Shown here piece after piece: positions 8,175 to 15,851 of a stretch of DNA of 51,782 nucleotides. The stretch comes from Acidobacteriota bacterium. GTDB taxonomy: Bacteria > Acidobacteriota > Terriglobia > Acidiferrales > UBA7541. How positions within the stretch are numbered: position 1 is the first letter of the stretch; each line of letters starts with the position of its first letter. The position numbers and the translations under genes are program-made. Location: positions 1 through 51,782 of the forward strand of contig QHYH01000159.1 in NCBI GenBank assembly GCA_003223215.1. The letters are read 5' to 3'. The notes under the pieces were generated by a model. The model searched no databases, was not told the origin of the DNA, and saw only the letters and a program-made list of their open reading frames with translations.

Positions 8175-8201
8175 AGCAGTGAAGCCTCGCCCCTTCCATC
8201 A

Positions 8202-8297
8202 CTGAGTTCGAAACACAGCAAAGGGTATATCGATAACACTATGAATTCAAAAAGCTGAAGGGGTGGCGCGCCCAAGGGGACGATTTTAGAACTTTTC
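8202..8297. repeat. Repeat module ending in a tRNA-3'-end-like sequence
   Basis: CTGAGTTCGAAAC, five variable bases, then AAAGGGTAT (8202-8228) recurs at 9609-9635 with four mismatches in 27. In both places a TGG(C/T)GCGCCC acceptor-like end follows 61-63 bases later (8264 and 9673). The second half also repeats 7373-7400. The module therefore looks like attachment-site flank copied with the tRNA end. Confidence 0.5.
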
Positions 8298-8399
8298 TTA
8301 CCGAATTCGTGTCAAGCATCCCACAGGCTGAGCTTCCCAATGGGAGACTCGCGGCACTTGATATCTGGTAACTAAACAGGAGTTGGCAGGCAGAACTTT

Positions 8400-9509
8400 T
8401 CAGTTGCTGTCATGGTCTTCACCATTGCTCGCCTTCGATTTGTGGCGACCTCCAAGATTTAGGGTGATGAAGTAAGGAGTCCCTCGTTGCAATCTGGGAG
8501 GAAAGAGCCGCGTAAATGCCCTTCGATACAGGAAAAGACCGCTAGTCGCTACCCCATACGACACCGGGTAGGTTAACCAAGCGCCTAGATTTCCTGGAAG
8601 CCAGTCCGTTAACAAAATAAGCGTGCAGAGAATCAAGGAACAGAATCCAAAAGCCGTTGCAAATCGCATTACATTTTGATAGCTGTCGGAAAGACTCAGC
8701 GGCTCCCTGCATGATGGACACTCGAATACTTCACTCAGCTTGATTTGCAGTAGTTTCAAATGTGTCTGACAAACAGGACATTTGGTTCCCGGTATCTGCC
8801 AAGTTTTGCGGCTCTGTCGGTCTTGGGACAATTGTCCCACTCCCCACAGGTAGACCGCCTGAACCGCGAGATGAGCCGTAAAGGGAGCGAGGAAAGATCC
8901 CTGCCACAAAAAAAGGAACCCGAAGAACACTCCTTCGAGGCTGGCGACGGCCGCACGCTGAAGGCCTAGGCTTAGGCACCCGCTGCCAAAGGCGACGCTA
9001 ACGGCGACGACCGAAAAAAGAGGCGAATTTCGGCTGGTCACCAGAGCCGCGATTGCTGTAACCCGCCACGTCTCTTCCGCTAAAGCTCCCACCAGCCAAA
9101 CCGCAATCTGAACTTTGAGCGGGGCCATTAGCCCAGGGATTTCGCGCCGCATCCGTCCCGTTGCGGCACCTAGCGCCAGAAACCAAATTGAAACGCCCGC
9201 CCAAGATACGCCTAAGTATCCGCCGATTAGCGCACTCGATAACCACGTGTTTGTGGAGAAGCTGGCTTTGTCTAGACCCACGGAAAAGAATAGCTGCCAC
9301 AATAGGGTGGCACACATCAAACAGCCGTACATGAAGAGCGATATTAATGCGCCCAGGCGCGCCGTCGCTGCCTTCTCAGTCTCAGTCACCGCGTCTGCAG
9401 CCAAGTTCGGAACTGGCGGTAGCATTTTCGGCCATAGCGAGTAAAAGACAACGGGCGCAGCCATGCCAACGACAGGGTACAAGACCAGTAGTAAAACTGA
9501 AGGAGACAT
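8400..9509 (-). CDS. CPBP-type intramembrane protease-like protein with zinc ribbon
   Basis: A 369-residue polytopic membrane protein with about seven or eight hydrophobic segments. Residues near 145-150 read AEETWRV, matching the EExxxR motif of CPBP/CAAX-type metalloproteases, and HLAVQ near 213 fits the later metal-binding His. The middle FxxxH motif is not clear. Between membrane segments sits a cytoplasmic zinc ribbon, CPVC (about residue 245) and CPSC (about 264), which is unusual for CPBP proteins. Divergence of the motifs makes enzyme activity uncertain. No operon partner is evident. Alternative: a non-catalytic membrane sensor. Confidence 0.6.
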   Translation of the reverse strand: MSPSVLLLVLYPVVGMAAPVVFYSLWPKMLPPVPNLAADAVTETEKAATARLGALISLFMYGCLMCATLLWQLFFSVGLDKASFSTNTWLSSALIGGYLGVSWAGVSIWFLALGAATGRMRREIPGLMAPLKVQIAVWLVGALAEETWRVTAIAALVTSRNSPLFSVVAVSVAFGSGCLSLGLQRAAVASLEGVFFGFLFLWQGSFLAPFTAHLAVQAVYLWGVGQLSQDRQSRKTWQIPGTKCPVCQTHLKLLQIKLSEVFECPSCREPLSLSDSYQNVMRFATAFGFCSLILCTLILLTDWLPGNLGAWLTYPVSYGVATSGLFLYRRAFTRLFPPRLQRGTPYFITLNLGGRHKSKASNGEDHDSN

Positions 9510-9672
9510 GCCATCTCCGGCGGAGAGTGTACAACAATTAGATTAGCGCCTAGATTAGCGCCTGATTGAAGCAGTTACCGGACACGTTATCCGAACCGAG
9601 CGTTAGACCTGAGTTCGAAACGAGGTAAAGGGTATCGCTTGATGTTGTTGAAAACAAAAACCCAGAAGGACG

Positions 9673-9719
9673 TGGTGCGCCCTGAGAGATTCGAACTCCC
9701 GACCTTCTGGTTCGTAGCC
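9673..9719 (-). tRNA. Displaced 3' half of tRNA-Arg(ACG), CCA included
   Basis: On the minus strand the fragment runs from the anticodon loop CTACGAA (anticodon ACG) through CCAGA, AGGTC, the T-arm GGGAG-TTCGAAT-CTCTC, the acceptor AGGGCGC and ACCA. The 5' half is missing; similarity stops just beyond the anticodon loop. The T-arm differs from that of the intact tRNA-Arg at 29 kb but equals that of the scar at 14.8 kb. It is best read as the original tRNA 3' half pushed away by an integrated element. Confidence 0.75.
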
Positions 9720-9964
9720 GTTCGAACTACTTTGCCAAATCTTGCCAGAGGAGTGGCTAATCGAACGGAATCAGCAAGTTGGGGCAAATTCCAGCAACTT
9801 ACTTTCTCCTTCCTTTGTTGCCGTTTGCCGCATTTTTTGCCGCCGCCTTCCGCACTTTGCGTTACATTTTCGTGACAGTGGCTAGATTCCGATTGCAAAG
9901 GCGAATAGCAGCTGTAATTCGCCAAATCGTTGTACCCTGTAAGCCCAAACAATTTCAAGCCGTT
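9720..9964 (-). other. Intergenic; possible integrase tail before the tRNA scar
   Basis: A minus-strand frame ending at about 9780 reads RRRQKMRQTATKEGESKLLE, a basic tail of the kind seen at the end of tyrosine recombinases, and is followed downstream by the tRNA scar. The evidence is compositional only. ATTTTCGTGACAGT (about 9866) recurs as CGTTTTCGTGACAGT near 14642. Confidence 0.25.
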
Positions 9965-9985
9965 CTAGTTTTTTGACCATACGAG
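9952..9985. repeat. Junction repeat, copy 1
   Basis: ATTTCAAGCCGTTC then (T/G)AGTTTTTTGAC recurs at 17669-17702 with few mismatches. On the minus strand both copies can be read as TRMVKKLERLEI / TRVVKKLERLEI. In each place a truncated gene (a reverse-transcriptase scrap here, a PAP2 phosphatase at 17.7 kb) stops exactly at the repeat. Confidence 0.6.
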
Positions 9986-10080
9986 TTCCAACCCGAATTT
10001 CCCCATGCGTTCCTGCAGTTCCTGCAAGAATCGCTTGGCGTCGTCCCGATGTTGAAACCCCAGCACGGCATCGTCCTTCC
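9965..10080 (-). pseudogene. Fragment of a group II intron-type reverse transcriptase
   Basis: A short minus-strand stretch reads DDAVLGFQHRDDAKRFLQEL then QERMGKFGLEL. This matches the YADD catalytic block and following helix of group II intron reverse transcriptase/maturases (Y-A-D-D-x-V-x-G-F-x). The Tyr-Ala of YADD is replaced by Trp-Lys, and similarity ends on both sides, with no intron RNA domains or maturase domain seen. It is a non-functional scrap whose 3' end coincides with the junction repeat at 9952-9985. Confidence 0.6.
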
Positions 10081-10255
10081 ACCGTGGGCTGCACAGAATT
10101 TTCGGGAGGCACAGCCACACCGTTCGTGTCTGGTTTTTTGAAGCGCACCCTTTGCGCTCCGGACGATCCCGGGGCGGGTGCGATTCTTTTCCGCGCTTTA
10201 AACCAAGCTGAACCGCCGCCCCAGTCAGCCGCAACGGCGACGAGGTGCGTGTAGC

Positions 10256-13200
10256 TTAGAAGACGACTTTGAAGCCGAACTCCAGCGAGCGAGGGGCGCC
10301 TAGCGCAAACACGCCAGACCCCAGCCCAACCAGGTTCGACCGGTTCCCGCGCGTCGTGCCGTTCAACGTTCCCGCCGTTCCATTCAGGATGCCGCTCAGC
10401 GGCTGGCTTGGCGAGTCGAAGTTCTGGCGGTTGAACAGATTATAGACGCTAACCTGGGGCTCAATCGTCAGGCGCTCCCACCGATGATCTGGCTTTATCT
10501 TCCATCCGAGCTTCAGGTCAAAGGTAAACATGTTGCCGAGGCCTTCCTCACCCGCTGGCGGAGCCGAAATCGTCGGCGTAACTGCGCCTAGCGCGACCAG
10601 CTGCGTCTGGGTGAAGAGCCCGGCGTCTACCAGCGCCTGCCCAGCGGGAGTCAGCTTGCCTGCGCCGCTCGAATTCCACTGGCTGATCAGGCTCGCCAGT
10701 CCAGTAACGCCGATATCTCGACCGAAAGAGCCGATTCCTGTCCCCGTCAGCAAGTCACCAGATTGGCCGCTGGTGTTGCCGGCCAGCGAGCCGTCGCCGT
10801 CCAAGTCCGAAGTAAAGATTGCTCCGGATATCCCATTGGCTGGCGAAGGCAGGAACACGCTTGACGGCAGCGGGCTGTACCAGTGCGTGATGAAGCTTAT
10901 CGCTCCGCCGTACTTGAAGTCCATGGCTGCCCCGGCCGAGAACTGATGCCTGCGGTCCAGCCCGTTCGGCCCTCTGAGACTCGTATTCCGGAAACTGAAC
11001 GCGTTATTGATGAAGTCTCCGTCGCGCGCCTTGGCCGTCAGCCGCGAAAACGCATACGAAGCGACGAAGTTCACGTTCGTCATGCCTCGGACCGGGTTAG
11101 CTTTCTGTGACGTGAGTTTCACTTGCAGTGCGTTGTACGCGGACCGGCCGATAGGAAAGAGCATTTGGTTCGCTCCGACATTGGCGTTAATCCCCGGGAA
11201 GGCAGCCCCTGTATCCGGCGTCCGACCGGTAGCGGGAGCTCCGAGGCTACCCAGGAAACCGTAGCCAGAATCAAGGCCGTGCGCTGCAAAGTCAAAGATA
11301 GTCGCGGGACCCGCGCTGGGCATCGTAGGTGGGTTCGCCGAATGGAGTCCTGGGCAAGCAGCGATCGCTTGGTCAATTGTGCTGACGCCGCAGGCCTTCA
11401 GTGTAGCGGCAATGGCGTTTTGTGCGGCAGTCGTGTTTAGGTACCGCGCATCGCCCACGTGGTTTGTGTCGTAACCAAGCAGACTATGCAAGCCAATGTT
11501 GCGGAGATAATCCACGGTCAACACTGTGCCTGGCCGCAATTCTCGCTGCACGCCAATGTTGAATTGCATGGAATACGGGGTACGGTAGCTCGGCGCGAGA
11601 AGCTCGGTTCCGGTGTTATTGAACGAATCCGCCAGAATGTTACCGATAAAACCCGAATTGCTCTGGGCTCCCGCACTTGCTGTTGCCTGCTGCAAGGTCT
11701 GTTCGACGGCCATTGCATCGCTGACAACGCTCCCGATAGGCTGGCCGCAAACCTGCGTCGAAATGTTCTTGCCGTTGATCGTCGTCTGCAAAGTTCCGTT
11801 GGGCAGGGCAATCCCGCCCTGGCTGCAAACTTCCTGGATGCCGAAGAAAATCCCCTTCTGGAGGCGAGGCGGCCTGTCGAAGAGAATGTTGTTCCAGATT
11901 GCATTTTCGTAGTAAACCCCAAACCCCGCTCGAATCGCCGTCTTTCCGTTCTTCCATGGGTCCCAGGCTAGCCCAATTTGCGGCCCAAAGTTTTTGTTTG
12001 GTTGGCGTACACGCCCGCCTAGTCCGGCTCCGAACTGATCGAGCAGATTACCAGTGCAATTGATGATGGATACAGAGCAAGGAATCGGATCAATGTCACT
12101 ATCCGTTCGCCCGGTGTCGCGCACATACCGCAAGCCAATCGTGGCCGTCAGGTTTGACCGGACCTTCCACTGATCCCCGAAATACGCAGTGAATCGTGTG
12201 TCTGACGATCCGCCTGCCGGAAAGCCAAATCCGGGCTTTTCGGTGAAGAACCCTTGGCCGTTTCCGATCAAGATAGCGTCAACGGTGTATGCCAGCGGGT
12301 CCGATTGGCCGGGGACGGGCGTCAAGGAGGTTACGATCGGCGCGGTCCCAACGAAGGCCGCAAAGACAGCTCCCTGAATTCGATTTACGCCAACACCGTA
12401 TCGTAATGTGTGCCGGCCGAACGTGATGCTGCCGTCGTATTTTGTTTGTTTGTTGCTCTGATAGGTCTTCTGTGGCGCCAAAAAGTTAGGTCCAGAGCAG
12501 AACGCATCCACTCCGGCGCCCAAACAAGTTATGTCACCGCCGATGGCGATTGCAATCCCGGGAGCTGGATCCGTGATCCCGGAACCCAGCACTGCGTCAG
12601 CGATTCCGTTGCGGAATTTCGTGTAGCCGAACCGAATGCTGTGTGAAAACGCGCCCGTGTTGAAGTCGAGTCCAGCCGCGTGCACCGGCGTGTGGTCCAC
12701 ATTTTTAAAGGGTGTAAACGTATTCGGTATGAAGCCGCGCACCACGCTGTTCTGCTCGTAAGAGAAACGGTAGAACAATTTCCAGTTGGGCCTCAACTGC
12801 CAGTCCAGCCTTCCAATCGGCTCTAGGTCTCGGAAAGGCGAGTTGTACGTGGCATTGAATGAACTAAAAGGATCCGGAAACACTTGCGCCGCCTGCAAGT
12901 CCTGGTGGGTCCGTTCTAGGCCGCCGAAAAAAAACAGCCTGTCCTTCAGCATTGGCCCGCCCAGGCGCGCACCGTATTGCTTGCGATCGAAGGGTACGGG
13001 AATCAAGCTTTGCTTGGCCGCAACGCTGTCGCCCCTCCAGTAGAAGAATCCTTCACCATGGACGTCATTCGCACCCGAGCGCGTCACGACGTTAATGGTG
13101 CCGGTGGATGTCAGCTCTGTTGAAAGATCTAGATTCGATTGGCCCACCTGAAACTCGCCGATGGCGATCTGTGGGATATTTTGGGTGGTCGTCCCGACGG

Positions 13201-13843
13201 TTTCATCGCTGATATCAATCCCGTCCACCTCAATTCGAGCAGTTCTCCCAAAATGCCCAGCGAAGGAGACAGAGGAGAAGCCATTTTTCGTGGGGTCGAA
13301 ATTGGCGCCATCCTGAATCTGAACGCCCGGCTCGAGCTGTGCGAGATCGAGAAAGTTCCTCCCGTTGACTGGCAGATTCTCAATCTGTTCAGCAGTGAGC
13401 ACGCCCTGCACCGTCGCCTGCTCGGTGTTCACCGAAATCGCTGAGCTCTCCACCCTGAGGACCGTGCTTTCCGAGCCGAGCTCGAATGTAACGTTTGCGG
13501 TTGTGATTATGCCGACAGCTACGACAACCGTTTGCTCGACTGTCTTGAATCCTTTCGCCGCTACCCGAACTACATACTGCCCCGGCGGGAGAGGGCCGGA
13601 ATTATAAGTTCCAGCCGACGTGACCTCCGGCTCCAACATCTGTCCCGTGTCTTTATTCGTGATCGTAACCTTGGCAGAGACTACGACCGCGCCTTTCGGG
13701 TCCAGAATCGCTCCCTGAACGCTTCCGGTGGAGATTGTGGCCTGGGTGCTTGCCTTTGGCGGAGCGACAAGCATTACACCCAAGAAAAGAGCGGCGACTA
13801 CCGACAGTGCGACAAATGAGATACCGCTGCGGCTATGACGCAT
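10256..13843 (-). CDS. Oar-type TonB-dependent receptor (1195 aa)
   Basis: An outer-membrane receptor with a signal peptide (VALSVVAALFLGVMLVAP, cleavage near residue 34). A carboxypeptidase-regulatory-like beta-sandwich follows at about 40-125 (GSVQGAILDPKGAVVVSAKV). Next is a plug domain with TAEQIENLPVNGRNFLDL near 150 and STGTINVVTRSGANDVHG near 250, then a long beta-barrel from about residue 290 (DRLFFFGGLERTHQD). It ends in the aromatic strand EFGFKVVF needed for barrel assembly. Size and layout fit the Oar-like receptors that are greatly expanded in Acidobacteria and usually linked to uptake of large organic substrates. Substrate unknown. It sits between two tRNA-Arg scars, so it is probably island cargo. 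Confidence 0.93.
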   Translation of the reverse strand: MRHSRSGISFVALSVVAALFLGVMLVAPPKASTQATISTGSVQGAILDPKGAVVVSAKVTITNKDTGQMLEPEVTSAGTYNSGPLPPGQYVVRVAAKGFKTVEQTVVVAVGIITTANVTFELGSESTVLRVESSAISVNTEQATVQGVLTAEQIENLPVNGRNFLDLAQLEPGVQIQDGANFDPTKNGFSSVSFAGHFGRTARIEVDGIDISDETVGTTTQNIPQIAIGEFQVGQSNLDLSTELTSTGTINVVTRSGANDVHGEGFFYWRGDSVAAKQSLIPVPFDRKQYGARLGGPMLKDRLFFFGGLERTHQDLQAAQVFPDPFSSFNATYNSPFRDLEPIGRLDWQLRPNWKLFYRFSYEQNSVVRGFIPNTFTPFKNVDHTPVHAAGLDFNTGAFSHSIRFGYTKFRNGIADAVLGSGITDPAPGIAIAIGGDITCLGAGVDAFCSGPNFLAPQKTYQSNKQTKYDGSITFGRHTLRYGVGVNRIQGAVFAAFVGTAPIVTSLTPVPGQSDPLAYTVDAILIGNGQGFFTEKPGFGFPAGGSSDTRFTAYFGDQWKVRSNLTATIGLRYVRDTGRTDSDIDPIPCSVSIINCTGNLLDQFGAGLGGRVRQPNKNFGPQIGLAWDPWKNGKTAIRAGFGVYYENAIWNNILFDRPPRLQKGIFFGIQEVCSQGGIALPNGTLQTTINGKNISTQVCGQPIGSVVSDAMAVEQTLQQATASAGAQSNSGFIGNILADSFNNTGTELLAPSYRTPYSMQFNIGVQRELRPGTVLTVDYLRNIGLHSLLGYDTNHVGDARYLNTTAAQNAIAATLKACGVSTIDQAIAACPGLHSANPPTMPSAGPATIFDFAAHGLDSGYGFLGSLGAPATGRTPDTGAAFPGINANVGANQMLFPIGRSAYNALQVKLTSQKANPVRGMTNVNFVASYAFSRLTAKARDGDFINNAFSFRNTSLRGPNGLDRRHQFSAGAAMDFKYGGAISFITHWYSPLPSSVFLPSPANGISGAIFTSDLDGDGSLAGNTSGQSGDLLTGTGIGSFGRDIGVTGLASLISQWNSSGAGKLTPAGQALVDAGLFTQTQLVALGAVTPTISAPPAGEEGLGNMFTFDLKLGWKIKPDHRWERLTIEPQVSVYNLFNRQNFDSPSQPLSGILNGTAGTLNGTTRGNRSNLVGLGSGVFALGAPRSLEFGFKVVF

Positions 13844-14500
13844 GACGCCTCCATTTCTCTACCTGAGGTTCAAGCAGGATTTCATCTGACATTACTGGCT
13901 AGCCCCATGAGCCCCGATCCAGGCAGATCTTCTCATGGAGAGCCAGCACCGTCCGGAAGTGTACGTTTCTATTCCGCAGGATCACGAACGACACCTATGC
14001 GGGCCTAAATATTGCAAGAAACCAGACAATGTCAAGCTAAAATAAATCTTGCCCTCCCCCAGTTTGGGGCGTAATCGACAATCACCTGCCATCCGCTGTG
14101 CTCTATCGGGCGCGAGGGAAACAATTCTTACAGGCTTTCCGAGGATCTTCGCTTCGAGGTCAGTGTCTGTAACGTCCGTTCAAATTCAACTGGCTCATCA
14201 AGAACGGAGTTTTTGGTAGGGACAGTATCCTCAAGGTTAGCGCCGGATTCGCAACCGATTTGAGTTCACCCGCTGCAGAATTGAAGGGTAGACAGCAGAA
14301 TGATTCTGGGGGCAAAATGCCGGTCGTTCGGCGAGTCACCCTGTGGAGAGTTCCTGGCGCAGGCCAGCACGAGGAAGATGCGTCTTCGATGCCTAAGGCA
14401 CCGAGGTGACGAGTGTATCCAGTGGGGCCGGTGAGCCAGGTATTCCTGCAAATCGCGGTCACGCTGGTCATTTCGCCGTAGTGGTGCACGGGAGAACGCC
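13844..14500. other. Intergenic between receptor gene and receptor fragment
   Basis: The region should carry the minus-strand promoter of the 1195-residue receptor (left side) and the former plus-strand promoter of the receptor fragment at 14501 (right side). No clear promoter boxes, RNA gene or conserved frame was found. Confidence 0.4.
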
Positions 14501-14620
14501 ATGAAATGCAATCGCAAATTTTGGGGATGGCTTATTTTATGCAGTTTGCTCTTCGCTTCCGGAACGCTGGGCCAAACGTTTCGGGGTGGCGTTGCCGGGA
14601 CGGTGGTGGACAAGTCCTAG
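14501..14620 (+). pseudogene. N-terminal fragment of a TonB-dependent receptor
   Basis: ATG 14501 opens a 39-codon frame: signal peptide FWGWLILCSLLFASGTLGQ followed by TFRGGVAGTVVDKS, the usual first strands of the carboxypeptidase-regulatory-like domain that starts Oar-type receptors (compare SSITGAVIDASGAVV in the 24-28 kb gene). It is then cut by TAG and unrelated sequence. The tRNA-Arg scar lies 194 bases further on, so the gene was probably truncated by insertion or deletion at the island boundary. Confidence 0.7.
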
Positions 14621-14813
14621 TCGGACCTGGTAAAGTATGACGTTTTCGTGACAGTTTTTGCGGCCCATAGAAAGAAGTCGCATTCGCATCGGTAACGTGT
14701 TGATTTTGCAAGATGAAAAATACTTGTGAGAACTGCTCATGCTAGAGCGTCTGGTCATTACCCAGACGGTCGGGTTAAAGCTCGCTTTGATTAAATCATT
14801 TAGATTCAAAGAG

Positions 14814-14858
14814 TGGCGCGCCCTGAGAGATTCGAACTCCCGACCTTCTGGTTCGTAG
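14814..14858 (-). tRNA. Second displaced 3' half of tRNA-Arg(ACG)
   Basis: On the minus strand: loop CTACGAA, CCAGA, AGGTC, T-arm GGGAGTTCGAATCTCTC, acceptor AGGGCGC, then GCCA. It is nearly identical to the fragment at 9673-9719 and breaks at the same place, the 5' edge of the anticodon loop. It marks an older integration end about 14.2 kb from the intact tRNA-Arg. Confidence 0.75.
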
Positions 14859-15096
14859 TTGGGAAGGCGGGAAATCCTAAGGCCTTGCAGGTGTCGCACT
14901 TACAGGCCGCACCGGCTTCAAAATCCTGCCTCAGTTGGTACACGCGATAGCGATTGGCTGTCGTTCCCCAAGACTCTGGCCGACTCTAAATCAATAAATC
15001 AAGAAGATACGGTGAGGCCGCGTAACATGTTGCATGGAATTGAGACTTCACCGAGTTGCTCAGCGACATTGCTTGTGCTAGCCGCCCCGGATTCGT
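14859..15096. other. Intergenic, nothing recognised
   Basis: No gene or structured RNA was recognised between the tRNA scar and the following pseudogene. Confidence 0.35.
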
Positions 15097-15753
15097 CTAC
15101 TGCACCAGTTTCTGAGTCATCATCGCTCCGCCCACGGAAGCCAGGACCGCGGTGACTTTCACTACTTTGTAGGTTTGGTTGGCTATCCAAAAAGTCTTCT
15201 TGTCCGAGCCTCCATCCGCGGAGGAAATCTCGACCCGCAGCGTACAAAGGTGCCCGCTGGTACCGTGACCTGTTCCTTTCCGGCGACAGCAAGCTGAAAT
15301 AATTTCACTTTCTGTGCCTGCACGTCGAAGTTGCGAAATGTCGTGCTGTAGCCCTCGGCAAGCGGCAGGCAGACGATGACCTGCCCCGCGCCGGCAGCAT
15401 CCGCAAACAACGGTCCGCCCAGATCGACCGCTATCGGCCGGTCTTGTCCGTTCATGCTCATCGTGCCTGACGCCTTGTTCCCCGCAAAATCGAGATCAAT
15501 GACGACCGGCCCTTGCTTGACGCTTCTCTTCAGCAGCACGAGGCTTCCCTTCTCCAGCGTCGCCGTATCCGTCGCGGTGCCTTGCGGCGTGTCCAACTGA
15601 TTCGTTGCCGTCCACGAGCTGGCGCCGTCCTGGATCGCCGTGGAAGCCTTCATGTTTATCTGCTGGCCGCCGGTCTCAATCTTCACCTGTGAATGGTGGG
15701 CGCACCCAGAATCGAATGGCGCCAAAATCCTTGGCCAGCGTCCCTTTCAGCAT
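15097..15753 (-). pseudogene. Frameshifted hypothetical protein
   Basis: The middle frame (about 15250-15690) reads VKIETGGQQINMKASTA and KQGPVVIDLDFAGNKAS, then VTVPAGTF. Near 15245 the sense continues in another frame (TLRVEISSADGGSDKKTFWI) to a stop at 15097, and near 15700 the N-terminal part (MLKGTLAKDFGAIRFW) is again in a different frame. The pattern VPAGTFxxLRVEI, then a lysine-rich FWI strand, resembles DUF3108-like periplasmic beta-sheet proteins, but this is tentative. At least two frameshifts make it non-functional unless they are sequencing errors. Confidence 0.55.
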
Positions 15754-15851
15754 CGCCGTTGTTGTAGAATTGGCAGGTTCTCGTGGTGATCAAACGGTTT
15801 TCCGTTAGTGTGTTCGACTTCAACTCTGGCACTGCCAGGAGGATTGTTACT

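Noticed and set aside
9587-9958. A 123-residue minus-strand frame covering the tRNA scar
   Set aside because: Its middle (QKVGSSNLSGRT) is a translation of tRNA sequence, a common annotation artefact.
14537-14899. A 120-residue minus-strand frame
   Set aside because: Contains a translated tRNA fragment (EPEGREFESLRARH) and runs antisense to the receptor N-terminal fragment.
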